From Stieleria magnilauensis (GTDB lineage Bacteria; Planctomycetota; Planctomycetia; Pirellulales; Pirellulaceae): 64,000 bases of DNA. The position numbers and the translations under genes were made by a program. The stretch spans positions 9,331,281 through 9,395,280 of the forward strand of contig CP036432.1 of assembly GCA_007753675.1 (NCBI GenBank), given 5' to 3'. The notes under the pieces were generated by a model, which was not told the DNA's origin, made no database searches, and was given only the letters and a program-made list of their open reading frames with translations. This document shows positions 50,602-62,413 of the stretch, piece by piece; within the stretch, counting starts at the first letter, position 1, and the number at the start of each line of letters is the position of its first letter.

Positions 50602-53600
50602 TCACGCGTCGCTTCGATCCCCCGCCACATTGCTGCGTGCAAGATCATTGATGATCAACAAAACGTCCAAGGGTGAAACCCGTCGATCGCCATTGACATC
50701 CACCAAGTACTTTGGCAACGCAAACGTCGATGTCGCCGAACCGAGCGGAAGATTCGAAAAATCAATCCCGCCAGATTCAGATCGTGCCAGCTGATTGATC
50801 ACAAGCAACGCGTCGCGAGGCGTGACCATGCCGTTGTTGTCGACATCCCTGGACAAGACCGAGTTGGTCAACATGCGAAGCGACAAATCGCCAAACCTGA
50901 TTTCATCCGGGTCTCGGGCACGCAGGGGCTGATCCGTTTCCAGATGCTCGATCGGTTCACCAAGCTCCGCCCACACCACATCGGCTGCTGATTCGAGATT
51001 GGTGCGTAGAGCCATCAGGTCCGCCGCATCCACGATCCCGTTTGCGTTTTGATCCAACGTCGGATCCTCGGCAAGGACGTCCAACGATGCTCCCAAACGC
51101 TGCTCGTAGCTGCGACGCAGCACCGGTGATACAGCGAACGACTTACTGAGCACGAGCGCTTCGGCTTTTTCGACCAGCAGACGACTCGTCGAATCCCCTG
51201 GTGCGGCATCGATAGCGACTTTCACACGAACTTTACCGAGCGGACGAGCCGAACGAACGGTTAGCCGATAATACCCGGGTTTCAAGATCACCAACCGCGT
51301 CAAACGCTCCGTTTCAACCGTCGCATTTTCCGTCGCATTTTCCGTCGGATCGACGATCGATTCGACCGGCTGACCGTCGAGATCAACCAACGTGAATTGC
51401 AATGGTTCGCCGCTGGCACTTGGACCGCTCGCGCCGGTGACAACCACTTCGACGCGATACACCATCGAAACGTCGCTCGCATGGGCAGTCTTCATCTCAA
51501 ACGTGACGGCCGAATCCGTTCCCACCGACAGCACCGTCGACCCGACCACGGAGCCGCGCGGCATGACAAATGGATGTGCGACCACCGCCCCGTCTCGCTC
51601 GACCAACACGAGCGTGTCGCCACCGGTTCGCCGAACGCTGACCGGATTGCCACGATAGAACTGTCGATACAACAACTCGCCGTTTGTGTCCCAGTATTCT
51701 GCAACCGTCTGACCACTTTCGGCAGCACGAACGGTTGCAACCACATCATCGGTCAACCAATCGGCATCGCTAAATGCTTCGGCGGGCAATGCGTTGCGAA
51801 ACGACAGTGTTTCTCCAACCTTCCAAACATCGCCGCGTTGCGAAAACAAGAACTGACGATTCGGCGACAGACGCAACCACTCTCCCACCACAACCGGATC
51901 TTGCCACTTCGTTTCAGCCCCGTATCCGATCTGGCCTTGGGGCGAAACCGGTATTTGGTAGACGGAACCGACGACCGGTTGATCATGCCCCACCGCCCCG
52001 TGGGGGAGCAGATTGAGCACCCAGCCGCCGTCGAACGCGGGAAGCACGTGCTCCCCGATCAAATTCCCCAAGGCAATCTGATTCCCGTCGTCGTCAAACG
52101 TGTAATGTTCGCCGGCGACGACATACAAGAATTCCGGTTGAGCGACGAGGGTCGTCACGGGCACACCGACATCACGACGATCCAGAACCGTTGTCACGAG
52201 CGTTTCAACGAAACTCTCGCTGGCAAGATCGATCCGCGAGACATGGCCTGTCTCATATCCGACGAACAACTGCTGCCCCGCAGCATCGATCCCCAGTGCC
52301 GTTGGGCGTCCGCGGTCAGATTCCGCCATACGAAGGGGCGGCAAATAATCATGTTCGATGGCAGACCAGCGATGCACCAAACGCCGACCTGCATCCAACA
52401 GGTAGACGATGTCGCCGCCATCGGACTGCACCACATCGGGAACGAATTCGGCAACGCAGTGGCTTTGACCAAAGATGCGATCCGATTCGCGATGGCAGTG
52501 TTCGTTGCCGGGAAACGCATCCAATTCCAATCCCGGAGTGACGGTTGATTGCGAATACCCGTCATGCCAAGCATCGGGGTATCCATCGCCGTCTGTATCG
52601 ACGGAGATCGATGCATCGAGCGGGAACGCATCTTCCTGGTACGTCCGCCCGTCGCCGTCACTGTCTTCGTTCAGCGTCAGTCGCTCCAACTGCAATCGAC
52701 CGTCCTTTTCACTCGCCAACAACGCCTCATGACCTGCCGCGACCAATCGCTTCGGCACTCCATCGATTGAGACTCGGTCGACCAGCCCGAACTTCGGATC
52801 GTGCCACTCGATGAAGGAACCCGATTCGTCGCTGCGAAGCACAACGGCCATCGCGTCGTCGAACAAGACCGCATCGTCATGTCCGTTGATCGTCGTCAGC
52901 GGGCTGCTCAAATCATCGGCCGAATAAACGTCCCCATTGCCTAATAGGACGTGAGATCCGGAGGAACTGACGGTGATCGGAAGCCGGAAATTTCTGTTGC
53001 GTGGGGATCTGAGCACACGGATCAGTTGACCGGTTAACGGATCGACCTGAGCGACGACCAGTGAATCACCGTCCAACGAAGTCCAAGTCGACGCCACCTC
53101 GTTCCAAACTCCAGAATGAAACGCCGACAAACGCTGGACGCTACCGTCGCCGCCGATCAAGTGAATTCCGTTTGTACCGCTGACCCTGATCGAGTCTCCA
53201 TAAGACGCGATCCCATATTCGGTCCGACCGTACGACTGGAGCACACGTTCGATCGGCAAGTCCGTTCCCAAGTCATAACCCAACAGCCGACCGCCGGCGT
53301 CACCGACCAATAACGTTTGCGACGCAGGGTGGATTTCAATTTGTGTTGCTCCGTCGATCATCAACGGGTTCAAGTATTCGTTCTCGATGCTGTCCCAGCG
53401 ATGAACCACGCCGCCGGCAGCATCGAGCAGGTAGACCACACCGGCGGAATCGAAGGCGGTATCCACGATCTCAAAATCGGTCGGTGGTCGGTCCACCTCG
53501 CCGTCACGATCGGCGAACAACGTGACGAAATGAAACCGCGTCAACGAATCCACGTCGGTCACCACCGCAACTTGATCTCCCACAACGGCCAATTCGCGGA

Positions 53601-56600
53601 CGTCCCCGTCAAGCTCTTGGTGGTCAAGACGCTGTCCGTTCACGCTCCACACGTCAACGTGGGTGGTACCGTCTGAACCACTTGCCGTCACGATCGTTTC
53701 ATTATCAATCCAACGAGCCTGCCACCGACTCGGGTCCCTTGACCACAGCACACCGAGCAAGTCGAACGTCGCCAAATCAACGACGCCGCCGCCCGGAAAA
53801 ACCGTCCGACTGCCATCGGGAGAGTTGACGCCCTTGCCGAAACGATAGCTGTGCAGTTCCGATGCATCGTCGACGACGATCGAGTCGGAGTGGTCACCTG
53901 TTTGTTGATCGAACGTCACTGAACGCACTTGTGCACTGGACGATCCGTAGGCGTTATCCGTGTAGTACAGCGTCGCGTTCGCCGGATCGAAAACCACCAA
54001 CGATTTGCCATCGAGTAGCAGCGACGGGACGGGCGGAACTGAATCGAAATGGATCGTGCGAAGCGGTACGGTGGAAGCCGACAGGAACAGCCGATCCCCA
54101 TAGATCACCATGTCGCCAACGTATTCGTCGGACTGATACCAACGCTGTTGCACTCGAATCGATTCGGATAAATCGATCACATCGATTTCATACGAATAGG
54201 CGATCAACAACCAGTTCTTTCCGGCGGCATAGGCCAGTTGCCGTGGAGCGAGCGAACTGCCCAGATAGCGTCCCCCGTCGCCAAATTTCGCGTCGAGCAG
54301 AATCGGGTCCAAGTACTCTCCCGTCGTGGTCTCACGACGCAAAATCCGGTTGGCGTCCTGATCGAGCAGATAGATGATTCCATCGCCATCCACGGTCGAG
54401 TCGGCGGCCCAGAATTCGCCGACCGCAGCTTCGATATCGCAAACATCGGGTTGGTTGATCACGGCATCGGCGCGCGTTTGGCAGGCTGAATGTTTTGGAA
54501 ACGCGTCGACCACCAAACTGCCATTCTCCGCATTCTCATGCAGCGCGTCCGGTGCCCCATCACGGTCGGTGTCAACGGATGCCGTCGCGTCGATCGGAAA
54601 GGCATCGTCCACGGTCGCTACGCCATCGCCGTCGAAATCCGTCGACAGGTCGTAGCGATAGAAATGCGTTCGCCCTTCGTGCAGCGTCACGATCGTCGCC
54701 ACGTCGCCCGATCGAACAATCCCGACCAGATTTCCGGAGAGGTGCCTCACATCGATGCGTTCCAGTTGGTCATTCCAAGTTTCCACGATCGTCACGCCGC
54801 CGATCGACGTTCGAAGCGTAGTGACATGCCGGTCATCGATCCACAAGGCATCGTCGGGACGCAACGACAGGAAAGCGTTGAACTGGAACTGTTGGACGCT
54901 GCCGTTCCACGCATACAGCACGCCGGCTGTATCAATCATCTGCTGACCATCGGCCGACAATGCCAGCGGGGCGAGCCCCTGAGAACCGACACTTTGAATT
55001 CGCGATAGCGAACCATCTTGTTGGTTGATGGCGATCGCACGCCGATTCCTGTTGATCGCGTCCGCCGAGTAGACTGCTGACCGCATCGAATCAACAGTCA
55101 AGGTTTCGAACGTCCTGTAGTTCGAATCCTGGTCAGCGAGTTGGCCTGTCCGATCCAAGGAGAACAACGAACGGTCGCCGAGCACCACAACAAAGTCACC
55201 GACCAACGCGAGTGACTTGACGCTTTCATCAAGGTTTGCGATTTGGATCGGGCGGGACGTCAATTGGGACAGATCAACCGAATAAATCGTTCCGTCATTT
55301 GCCCCCACATACGCCGTCGACTGATCGTCCGAAATCGCCAACGCCGTCACGTGGACCGCAAATTGGCACGAAGCCGCGTAGTCCTGGAGTGTCGTCGACC
55401 AAACGTGCACCCGTTCATTGGCCGGATCCAACAGCGCCACGGTATCGCCTGGACCGCGATGAATCTGCGTCGGAACGGAACCATGGATCGTCGACGCGAT
55501 GTCACAGGAGCTTGGGTCCTCGGAGCGACCATGCTGGGGAAGAAAGCAGACTTGTATCTCAGGAAACGCATCGAGTCGCAGTCCGCTCGTGCTGTCCGAT
55601 GCGTCTTTCCCTTCGTTCCATCGATCGGGATACCCGTCACCGTCGGTGTCTTGCGACGCAGCGGGATCAAACGGGAACGCATCGTCAAAGGTTGTGAACC
55701 CGTCCCCGTCCTTGTCATCAGTCAATTCGTAATGACGCACCGGCCGTCCCGCCTCCACCACGAAGACCTGTTCGCCAAACCGCAGCACCTCGCGATGAGC
55801 GTCGCCACTGTAAAAATCGACCAGTTGGAATTGACTGTCCCACTGCCTCAATTGATTGAAGTTGGCCGCCACCAAAGTCCCATCGCTGAGCCAAACGCCG
55901 GAGGTGACGGAGTCGAACAGATCGATTTCACCGCCGTCCTCAAGATCGATCACGAATTCTGTGCTGAGCAGATAGCGGCCGTCCGGTGAAACAGCGACCG
56001 GCGAACCGAAGCGGGAAATCAAGCTGACTTCAGTGCCGAATTCTCCCGTCTGAAGGTCAAAGCTCTGACGGCGTATTCCAGACGATCCATGGTAAAAGAA
56101 GTTATCCGAAGGGTTCCAGACCACGTTTGTCAGTCGTTGCCCGGGCTTGGTCGAAACCACCGTTCCGGCAGAATCAAGCACGACATTGCTGGCGACTCTA
56201 CCCTTCGTTGTTGCGACAATGACATACTCTCCAATCGCACTCAACCCGCTGACGGACGATCGAATCGTCGCAAAGGGGACCTCCGTCGGATACTCTTGGC
56301 GATAGTCGATTTGGGTGATCGCGCCATGCGAATTCGAAGTCTCGTAAAGCAGATAGATTCGTTGGTTGGCCGTGGAAATCACCATCTCGTCAGGCCGTCC
56401 AGCGTCGCCATTCAACACGATCGGATTCAGATACCTCTGACCCTGCACCGAATATCGGTAGATCGTTTTCCCGCTACTATCAACGTGATACAGAATCTCC
56501 GCCTCGTCACCGAATGCGGAAGAACGACCGATGGGCGCCTTGGCCGCTTGGCGGACGGAATCGCAATCCACGACGTTGATGAACGGATAACGGCAAGCTG

Positions 56601-57786
56601 AATCAAACGGATGCGAATCTAAGTACAGGTTCGTCGTGCTGTCGGAGCGTTCCTTGCCGGCATTCCAAACATCGGGATACCCGTCGTGATCGGTGTCAAC
56701 CGAAGCGGCGACATCATTTGGAAAGGCGTCTTCACCAAGCGGCACGCCGTCCAGGTCGATGTCCAGGTACGCTGCAGTGGCGAAGTCATGAAAGTGGACT
56801 TGATCCTGGCCATAGGTCACGATCGTCGCCGCGTGATCTGCCGGAAACACCGCCAGCGGTGAACCGGCGACGGTCGCTACACGCAACTGCTGCAACGACT
56901 CCGCCGACGACTGACGGATTTGGGTGCCGCCGGAGGATGACCGAAGCGAAATGACTTGCTCGTTCGAGATCCAGGCCGCCTTATCAAACGAACCGACCAA
57001 CCATGTATCAAACGCGAGCGGCTCGGTCGTATACAAGTAGCCTCCACCGGTGACGATTCTGGATCCATCGGGCGAAATGACAAGCTCGCCACCATTGGGA
57101 TACGAACCGCTTACGTCACTCCATTGCCCTGTCTCAGCGAGCAGCCCGAGTTGCAGCGATTGCACGCGGCCGCTGTGATCTAACGAGTAGAGACGTCGCT
57201 GATCGGCGTCATACGAAAAGGAATCGGATTGACCGAGATCAAAAAACGCGATCCGGCTGCCGCTAGAATCTCGAACGTCAAGCAAGCGTTCGGCGTATTG
57301 TTCGACGACGGCCAACACCCGATCACCGACGACAAACAATTCGTCGATTTCGCCCGGCGAAACAAACACATCCTGTTCGGCAAACAAACCATCGGTCAGG
57401 TCGACGCGGGTCACCTTGCCGTTTGCATAGCCCAGATAAAGGTCTGACTGATCGTCGCTGAGCGTCGCTTCGGTCGCCGATCCGGAGAGTGTGATCGACG
57501 GCAACCGCGAATTCGTCTCCGTGGACCAGCGATGCAGATAACCGACTGAGTCGGAAACGCCCGCCCCCGTCCGGTCGGCGGGCTCAAGTAAATAGACGAC
57601 GCCATCGCGATCCTGAAACACTTCGATCGGCTCGGACGAAAGGCTCAGGCTGCCCGCCAAGACGCGCCGCGGTTCCAATCGCTGAACCGTCAAACGTCGA
57701 CTCGTCCGAACGGCTCCCGCGTTGTCATCTGCCCCGCGACGACGCCTGTGCCCCATCGTCAGAATTAAATCGTCACGCAACGCCAT
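50602..57786 (-). CDS. Giant exported multi-propeller protein with LEPR anchor signal and dockerin-like end
   Basis: The product has 2,394 residues from the ATG at 57786. The N-terminus (RLTVQRLEPRRVLAGSLSLS) is the LEPR/LEPRxLL sorting signal seen on giant planctomycete surface proteins. Five similar modules of roughly 350-480 residues follow, made of short repeated strands (for example VYLLDAAGGVVHRWDSIENE, AIDDDQSTAYVGANDGTIYSV), like WD40 or NHL propellers. Four linkers have Asp-rich TSP3-type motifs with DAFP and a Cys pair; the fifth is worn (near 53480). Two dockerin-like Ca-binding repeats close the protein (VDNNGMVTPRDALLVINQLA and DVNGDRRVSPLDVLLIINDLA). It is a cell-surface or matrix protein; the ligand is unknown. 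Confidence 0.85.
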   Translation of the reverse strand: MALRDDLILTMGHRRRRGADDNAGAVRTSRRLTVQRLEPRRVLAGSLSLSSEPIEVFQDRDGVVYLLEPADRTGAGVSDSVGYLHRWSTETNSRLPSITLSGSATEATLSDDQSDLYLGYANGKVTRVDLTDGLFAEQDVFVSPGEIDELFVVGDRVLAVVEQYAERLLDVRDSSGSRIAFFDLGQSDSFSYDADQRRLYSLDHSGRVQSLQLGLLAETGQWSDVSGSYPNGGELVISPDGSRIVTGGGYLYTTEPLAFDTWLVGSFDKAAWISNEQVISLRSSSGGTQIRQSSAESLQQLRVATVAGSPLAVFPADHAATIVTYGQDQVHFHDFATAAYLDIDLDGVPLGEDAFPNDVAASVDTDHDGYPDVWNAGKERSDSTTNLYLDSHPFDSACRYPFINVVDCDSVRQAAKAPIGRSSAFGDEAEILYHVDSSGKTIYRYSVQGQRYLNPIVLNGDAGRPDEMVISTANQRIYLLYETSNSHGAITQIDYRQEYPTEVPFATIRSSVSGLSAIGEYVIVATTKGRVASNVVLDSAGTVVSTKPGQRLTNVVWNPSDNFFYHGSSGIRRQSFDLQTGEFGTEVSLISRFGSPVAVSPDGRYLLSTEFVIDLEDGGEIDLFDSVTSGVWLSDGTLVAANFNQLRQWDSQFQLVDFYSGDAHREVLRFGEQVFVVEAGRPVRHYELTDDKDGDGFTTFDDAFPFDPAASQDTDGDGYPDRWNEGKDASDSTSGLRLDAFPEIQVCFLPQHGRSEDPSSCDIASTIHGSVPTQIHRGPGDTVALLDPANERVHVWSTTLQDYAASCQFAVHVTALAISDDQSTAYVGANDGTIYSVDLSQLTSRPIQIANLDESVKSLALVGDFVVVLGDRSLFSLDRTGQLADQDSNYRTFETLTVDSMRSAVYSADAINRNRRAIAINQQDGSLSRIQSVGSQGLAPLALSADGQQMIDTAGVLYAWNGSVQQFQFNAFLSLRPDDALWIDDRHVTTLRTSIGGVTIVETWNDQLERIDVRHLSGNLVGIVRSGDVATIVTLHEGRTHFYRYDLSTDFDGDGVATVDDAFPIDATASVDTDRDGAPDALHENAENGSLVVDAFPKHSACQTRADAVINQPDVCDIEAAVGEFWAADSTVDGDGIIYLLDQDANRILRRETTTGEYLDPILLDAKFGDGGRYLGSSLAPRQLAYAAGKNWLLIAYSYEIDVIDLSESIRVQQRWYQSDEYVGDMVIYGDRLFLSASTVPLRTIHFDSVPPVPSLLLDGKSLVVFDPANATLYYTDNAYGSSSAQVRSVTFDQQTGDHSDSIVVDDASELHSYRFGKGVNSPDGSRTVFPGGGVVDLATFDLLGVLWSRDPSRWQARWIDNETIVTASGSDGTTHVDVWSVNGQRLDHQELDGDVRELAVVGDQVAVVTDVDSLTRFHFVTLFADRDGEVDRPPTDFEIVDTAFDSAGVVYLLDAAGGVVHRWDSIENEYLNPLMIDGATQIEIHPASQTLLVGDAGGRLLGYDLGTDLPIERVLQSYGRTEYGIASYGDSIRVSGTNGIHLIGGDGSVQRLSAFHSGVWNEVASTWTSLDGDSLVVAQVDPLTGQLIRVLRSPRNRNFRLPITVSSSGSHVLLGNGDVYSADDLSSPLTTINGHDDAVLFDDAMAVVLRSDESGSFIEWHDPKFGLVDRVSIDGVPKRLVAAGHEALLASEKDGRLQLERLTLNEDSDGDGRTYQEDAFPLDASISVDTDGDGYPDAWHDGYSQSTVTPGLELDAFPGNEHCHRESDRIFGQSHCVAEFVPDVVQSDGGDIVYLLDAGRRLVHRWSAIEHDYLPPLRMAESDRGRPTALGIDAAGQQLFVGYETGHVSRIDLASESFVETLVTTVLDRRDVGVPVTTLVAQPEFLYVVAGEHYTFDDDGNQIALGNLIGEHVLPAFDGGWVLNLLPHGAVGHDQPVVGSVYQIPVSPQGQIGYGAETKWQDPVVVGEWLRLSPNRQFLFSQRGDVWKVGETLSFRNALPAEAFSDADWLTDDVVATVRAAESGQTVAEYWDTNGELLYRQFYRGNPVSVRRTGGDTLVLVERDGAVVAHPFVMPRGSVVGSTVLSVGTDSAVTFEMKTAHASDVSMVYRVEVVVTGASGPSASGEPLQFTLVDLDGQPVESIVDPTENATENATVETERLTRLVILKPGYYRLTVRSARPLGKVRVKVAIDAAPGDSTSRLLVEKAEALVLSKSFAVSPVLRRSYEQRLGASLDVLAEDPTLDQNANGIVDAADLMALRTNLESAADVVWAELGEPIEHLETDQPLRARDPDEIRFGDLSLRMLTNSVLSRDVDNNGMVTPRDALLVINQLARSESGGIDFSNLPLGSATSTFALPKYLVDVNGDRRVSPLDVLLIINDLARSNVAGDRSDA

Positions 57787-57919
57787 CGCCCCTGAACTGA
57801 ATCGCCGGAAAAACAACCCCCAGCTTTGGCAGCGCACGAGGCCGGAGGGGCAATAGTCTAGCTGAAACACCGGTCGATTGAAGCAGCTCCCGTCAATCGA
57901 TTCCAAAAGGCGGCAACGT

Positions 57920-59350
<1,431 letters not shown>

Positions 59351-59410
59351 CGATTTGGGAATTACGCGTGCGGTGGGAATTCGGAAGCCGTCCATGGTAT
59401 CCGGAGAGTG

Positions 59411-59562
59411 GGTCAAAAAATGGGTTGGTCAAAAAATATTAGAAATCGAGTCGCTGATAAAATCACGCTGCCGGCAGGAAGGTCGAACGAAAGAGGTCGT
59501 CACTCCCATCGTTCGCTCCCCATCTTTCCCTCCCCATTTTTTGACCAACTCATTTTTTGACC
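59411..59562 (+). repeat. Element E: gene-free word element (GGTCAAAAAAT), two inverted copies
   Basis: Forward words GGTCAAAAAAT at 59411-59421 and 59427-59437, with spacer GGGTT. Inverted copies ATTTTTTGACC at 59536-59546 and 59552-59562, spacer AACTC, 16-bp period. Two degenerate words may precede them (ATCGTTCGCTC near 59509, ATCTTTCCCTC near 59522). Together with its flanks this is the 341-bp gap between the two divergent sulfatase genes, so it lies at promoter positions, unlike B, C and F. Confidence 0.88.
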
Positions 59563-59691
59563 AAAAAGCTCCCCCACCGCCCTGACAAGATTTCAAAGCA
59601 ACAATACGCCTGTTTACATGGCACAGGCGACAATGACAGGCTGTAATAGAGCGGCTCGCTCCCGACCGTCCTCCCTCCCCACACGGCACCG

Positions 59692-61662
59692 ATGAACCAC
59701 CGCCTCCATTTCTCATCCCTGCAACTTTGTTGTCTGCTCGTTCTTTGGTCGGCCACGATGAACGTCTCAGCCGAACGGCCCAACGTGTTGATGATCTTGG
59801 TCGATGACTTGAAACCGGCGCTGGGATGCTACGGCGATCCGATCGCCAAGACGCCGAACCTGGACGCGCTCGCCGGGCGGGGCATGCGATTCGACGCCGC
59901 CTACTGCAACCAAGCCGTCTGCGCCCCATCGCGATTCACCCTAATGCTCGGCTCACACTCCACATCGACCGGACTGTACGGACTGGGCAGCCAGCTGCGA
60001 CAAGTGATGCCCGACGCGATCACGCTGCCGCAACACTTTGCCGCGCACGGCTACCGCACCGAATCGCTCGGCAAGATTTTCCACATCGGTCACGGCAACC
60101 ATGGCGATCCCGAATCGTTTTCCGTGCCGCACTTTAAAGAAAAAGTGATCGAGTACGTTGATCCGGAAAGCACCGGTGGCGGACAACTGACGCGTGAAGA
60201 AGCGTATTTCACCAATCAACAGCTCGACCGAATCAAGTCGCTGCCCCGCGGCGCGGCCTACGAGTCCCCCACGGCCGACGACGAAGCCTACGCCGATGGG
60301 CGTGTGGCGGCCGAAACGATTCGTCGACTGCATGCAGCCAAACAACGACGCGACACAGAAGGAACACCGTTCTTCATCGCCGCCGGTTTCGCCCGCCCCC
60401 ACCTACCGTTCTCTGCGCCCAAGAAATACTGGGACTTGTTTGATCCGAACAGCCTGCCAATGCCGGTCAACGAGGACTTGCCGAAAGACTCACCGACCGT
60501 CGCGCACAAACGCGGCGGTGAAATCACGAATTACAAACCCGTCCCCGAAGACCGCGATGCCGAGTTCTCCGACGAACTCAAACGCAACCTGATCCACGGC
60601 TATTACGCCAGCAGCAGTTATGTCGACGCCCAGATCGGCAAGGTCATCGACGCTCTCGATGAATTAAAACTCGCCGACGACACGATCATTGTGCTGTGGG
60701 GCGATCACGGCTTTCACCTCGGCGACCTCGGCATCTGGACCAAGCACACCAACTACGAACAAGCCAATCGGATTCCGATCTTCATCATCGCGCCGGGGAC
60801 GACGAAGCCGAATCAATCGACCGGCCAGCCCGCCGAGAGCGTCGACATCTACCCGACGCTCGCCGAGTTGGCCGGGCTGCCCCAACCCTCCGGCCCGCAA
60901 TCGATCGACGGCGTCAGCCTGGTGCCGGTGCTGAAAGACTCCACTGCTCGCGTGCGGGGGCATGCCTTCCACGCCTATCCCAAACGAACGATGGGCCGGG
61001 CGATTCGCACAGAACGCTATCGGATGGTCGAGTGGAAAACGCCGGGCGATGACCCGACCGATGCCGAGTACGAGCTGTATGACTATCAAGCCGATCCGAA
61101 CGAAACACAGAATCTGGCGAGTTTAAAACCAGACGTCTTGGCGGAATTGAAAGCGATTCTCGCAAGCTATCCCGAAGCGGTTCAGAAAGACCGGCGCGTG
61201 CCAACGCGATCCTCCCAAAAGAACCTCCCGGTCCTGAAGACGTCGCCGATCGCGAACCGAAATTTGGTAATCGAAGCGACGATCAAAGGCCCCAAACCGC
61301 ACGGCGTGGTCGTGGCACAAGGCGGACGCGAACACGGCTATGCGTTGCACGTGATCGACGGAGAACCGGTATTCGATGTCCGCCGGTCTGGAGAAGTCAC
61401 GCGGCTGAGAGCCAACATCAAAGTCAGCGGACAGAGTCGCCTAGTCGCAACCCTGGACGGCCAATCGATCGGCCTGTCGATCAACGGCGGAACGCCGACG
61501 ACGATGCCCTCGCCCGGATTGATCACGGTGCAACCCAAGGACGGAGTGTCAGTCGGTTCGGACGACCAATCGGCCGCCGGAGACTACGAGGCACCGAACC
61601 CGTTCACCGCAACGATCGTCTCCTGCGACGTCACGGCGTCAACCTCAGCTAACGCCCCCTGA
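59692..61662 (+). CDS. Secreted sulfatase with C-terminal lectin-like domain (CAPSR type)
   Basis: The 656-residue protein has a signal peptide (LQLCCLLVLWSATMNVSA) and the metal strand RPNVLMILVDDLKPALGCYG. The formylglycine motif is Cys77-A-P-S-R81 (classical C-x-P-S-R), with GLYGLGSQLR, ESLGKIFHIGHGN, ARPHLPFSAPKKYW and VLWGDHGFHLGDLGIWTKH following, which places it near iduronate-2-sulfatases. After the sulfatase core ends at about residue 495, a further domain of some 160 residues (ANRNLVIEATIKGPKPHGVVVAQGG...GYALHVIDGEPVFDV) resembles a concanavalin-like lectin and may bind the substrate glycan. It is transcribed away from the sulfatase at 57920-59350. The two may act on the same sulfated polysaccharide. 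Confidence 0.93.
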   Translation: MNHRLHFSSLQLCCLLVLWSATMNVSAERPNVLMILVDDLKPALGCYGDPIAKTPNLDALAGRGMRFDAAYCNQAVCAPSRFTLMLGSHSTSTGLYGLGSQLRQVMPDAITLPQHFAAHGYRTESLGKIFHIGHGNHGDPESFSVPHFKEKVIEYVDPESTGGGQLTREEAYFTNQQLDRIKSLPRGAAYESPTADDEAYADGRVAAETIRRLHAAKQRRDTEGTPFFIAAGFARPHLPFSAPKKYWDLFDPNSLPMPVNEDLPKDSPTVAHKRGGEITNYKPVPEDRDAEFSDELKRNLIHGYYASSSYVDAQIGKVIDALDELKLADDTIIVLWGDHGFHLGDLGIWTKHTNYEQANRIPIFIIAPGTTKPNQSTGQPAESVDIYPTLAELAGLPQPSGPQSIDGVSLVPVLKDSTARVRGHAFHAYPKRTMGRAIRTERYRMVEWKTPGDDPTDAEYELYDYQADPNETQNLASLKPDVLAELKAILASYPEAVQKDRRVPTRSSQKNLPVLKTSPIANRNLVIEATIKGPKPHGVVVAQGGREHGYALHVIDGEPVFDVRRSGEVTRLRANIKVSGQSRLVATLDGQSIGLSINGGTPTTMPSPGLITVQPKDGVSVGSDDQSAAGDYEAPNPFTATIVSCDVTASTSANAP

Positions 61663-61688
61663 AACACAAGCCCCCCTATGCCTTCCCC

Positions 61689-61747
61689 ATCATTCTGCCT
61701 TCCCCATCATTCTGCCTTCCCCATCATTCTGCCCCCATCATTTTGCC
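61689..61747 (+). repeat. Element F: inverted word array without visible forward pair
   Basis: ATCATTCTGCC at 61689, 61706 and 61723 (17-bp period) and ATCATTTTGCC at 61737. The word is that of elements A and B. No forward GGCAGAATGAT pair is found within the 90-bp gap between the sulfatase stop and the Uma2 stop, so F is a lone array, perhaps a remnant. Confidence 0.88.
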
Positions 61748-61755
61748 CCGCCTTA

Positions 61756-62295
61756 TTAACGCAACATGCGTTTCACATCGAGAGACAATCGGCAGCCACT
61801 GCAAATGTCAACGGCGAGAGATTCGGTTGCGGGAACCGACTGATAGATTCCGCCGGCGTCGAGCGACCACGCGGAGAGGCTGTTCGCCTCGGGGTCAATG
61901 ACCAGATACCAACGGACGCCTTGGTCGCGATAGAGGTCTTTCTTTTCTCCGACATCGCGACTGCGGGTCGCATCCGAAAGAACTTCGGCGACGAGCGCGG
62001 GCGGCTGTTCGACATGCCTGGCCGGGGCGTCTCCACAAACCACTGACACATCGGGGCGCACGACCGTATCGTTGGAAATGATCCAATCAATCTCGGCGAG
62101 CACCGCGGCCTGGCATCCGCTCCGCTCGACCGCAAGCTCCAGTTGGGTTGCGATGCGAACGAGCAGCTGTGAATGCCGACCGAAAGGACTCGGGCTCATC
62201 GAAACGGGCAACCCATCCCAAAGTTCCCACTCGCCTTCCCATCGCGCGTAATCCTCCACGGTGTAGGTCGGACGGTATCGAGGCGCGGTACTCAT
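61756..62295 (-). CDS. Uma2-family putative endonuclease (DUF820)
   Basis: The 179-residue protein has the PD-(D/E)XK-fold layout of Uma2: YTVEDYARWEGEWELWDGLPVSMSPSP with GRHSQLLVRIATQLE, then DTVVRPDVSVVC (Asp of the active site), PALVAEVLSDATRSRDVGEKKDLYRDQGVRWYLVIDPE (Glu and the catalytic Lys) and a final two-strand end. These proteins are numerous in planctomycetes and cyanobacteria; a nuclease role is predicted but not established. The start is ATG at 62295. It ends 8 bp from element F and is 118 bp from the VOC gene. A fragment like its C-terminus lies at 561-800. Confidence 0.88.
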   Translation of the reverse strand: MSTAPRYRPTYTVEDYARWEGEWELWDGLPVSMSPSPFGRHSQLLVRIATQLELAVERSGCQAAVLAEIDWIISNDTVVRPDVSVVCGDAPARHVEQPPALVAEVLSDATRSRDVGEKKDLYRDQGVRWYLVIDPEANSLSAWSLDAGGIYQSVPATESLAVDICSGCRLSLDVKRMLR

Positions 62296-62413
62296 GCGAA
62301 CTCAGAGGCTAGAAGGAAAAGCGGCGGAATGTCCCTCAGTTTATCGGCCTCTGAGAGTGCACGCCAACTGGCTTCAATGCCATGCTACCCATCAACCGCG
62401 GTTTCGACGACGC

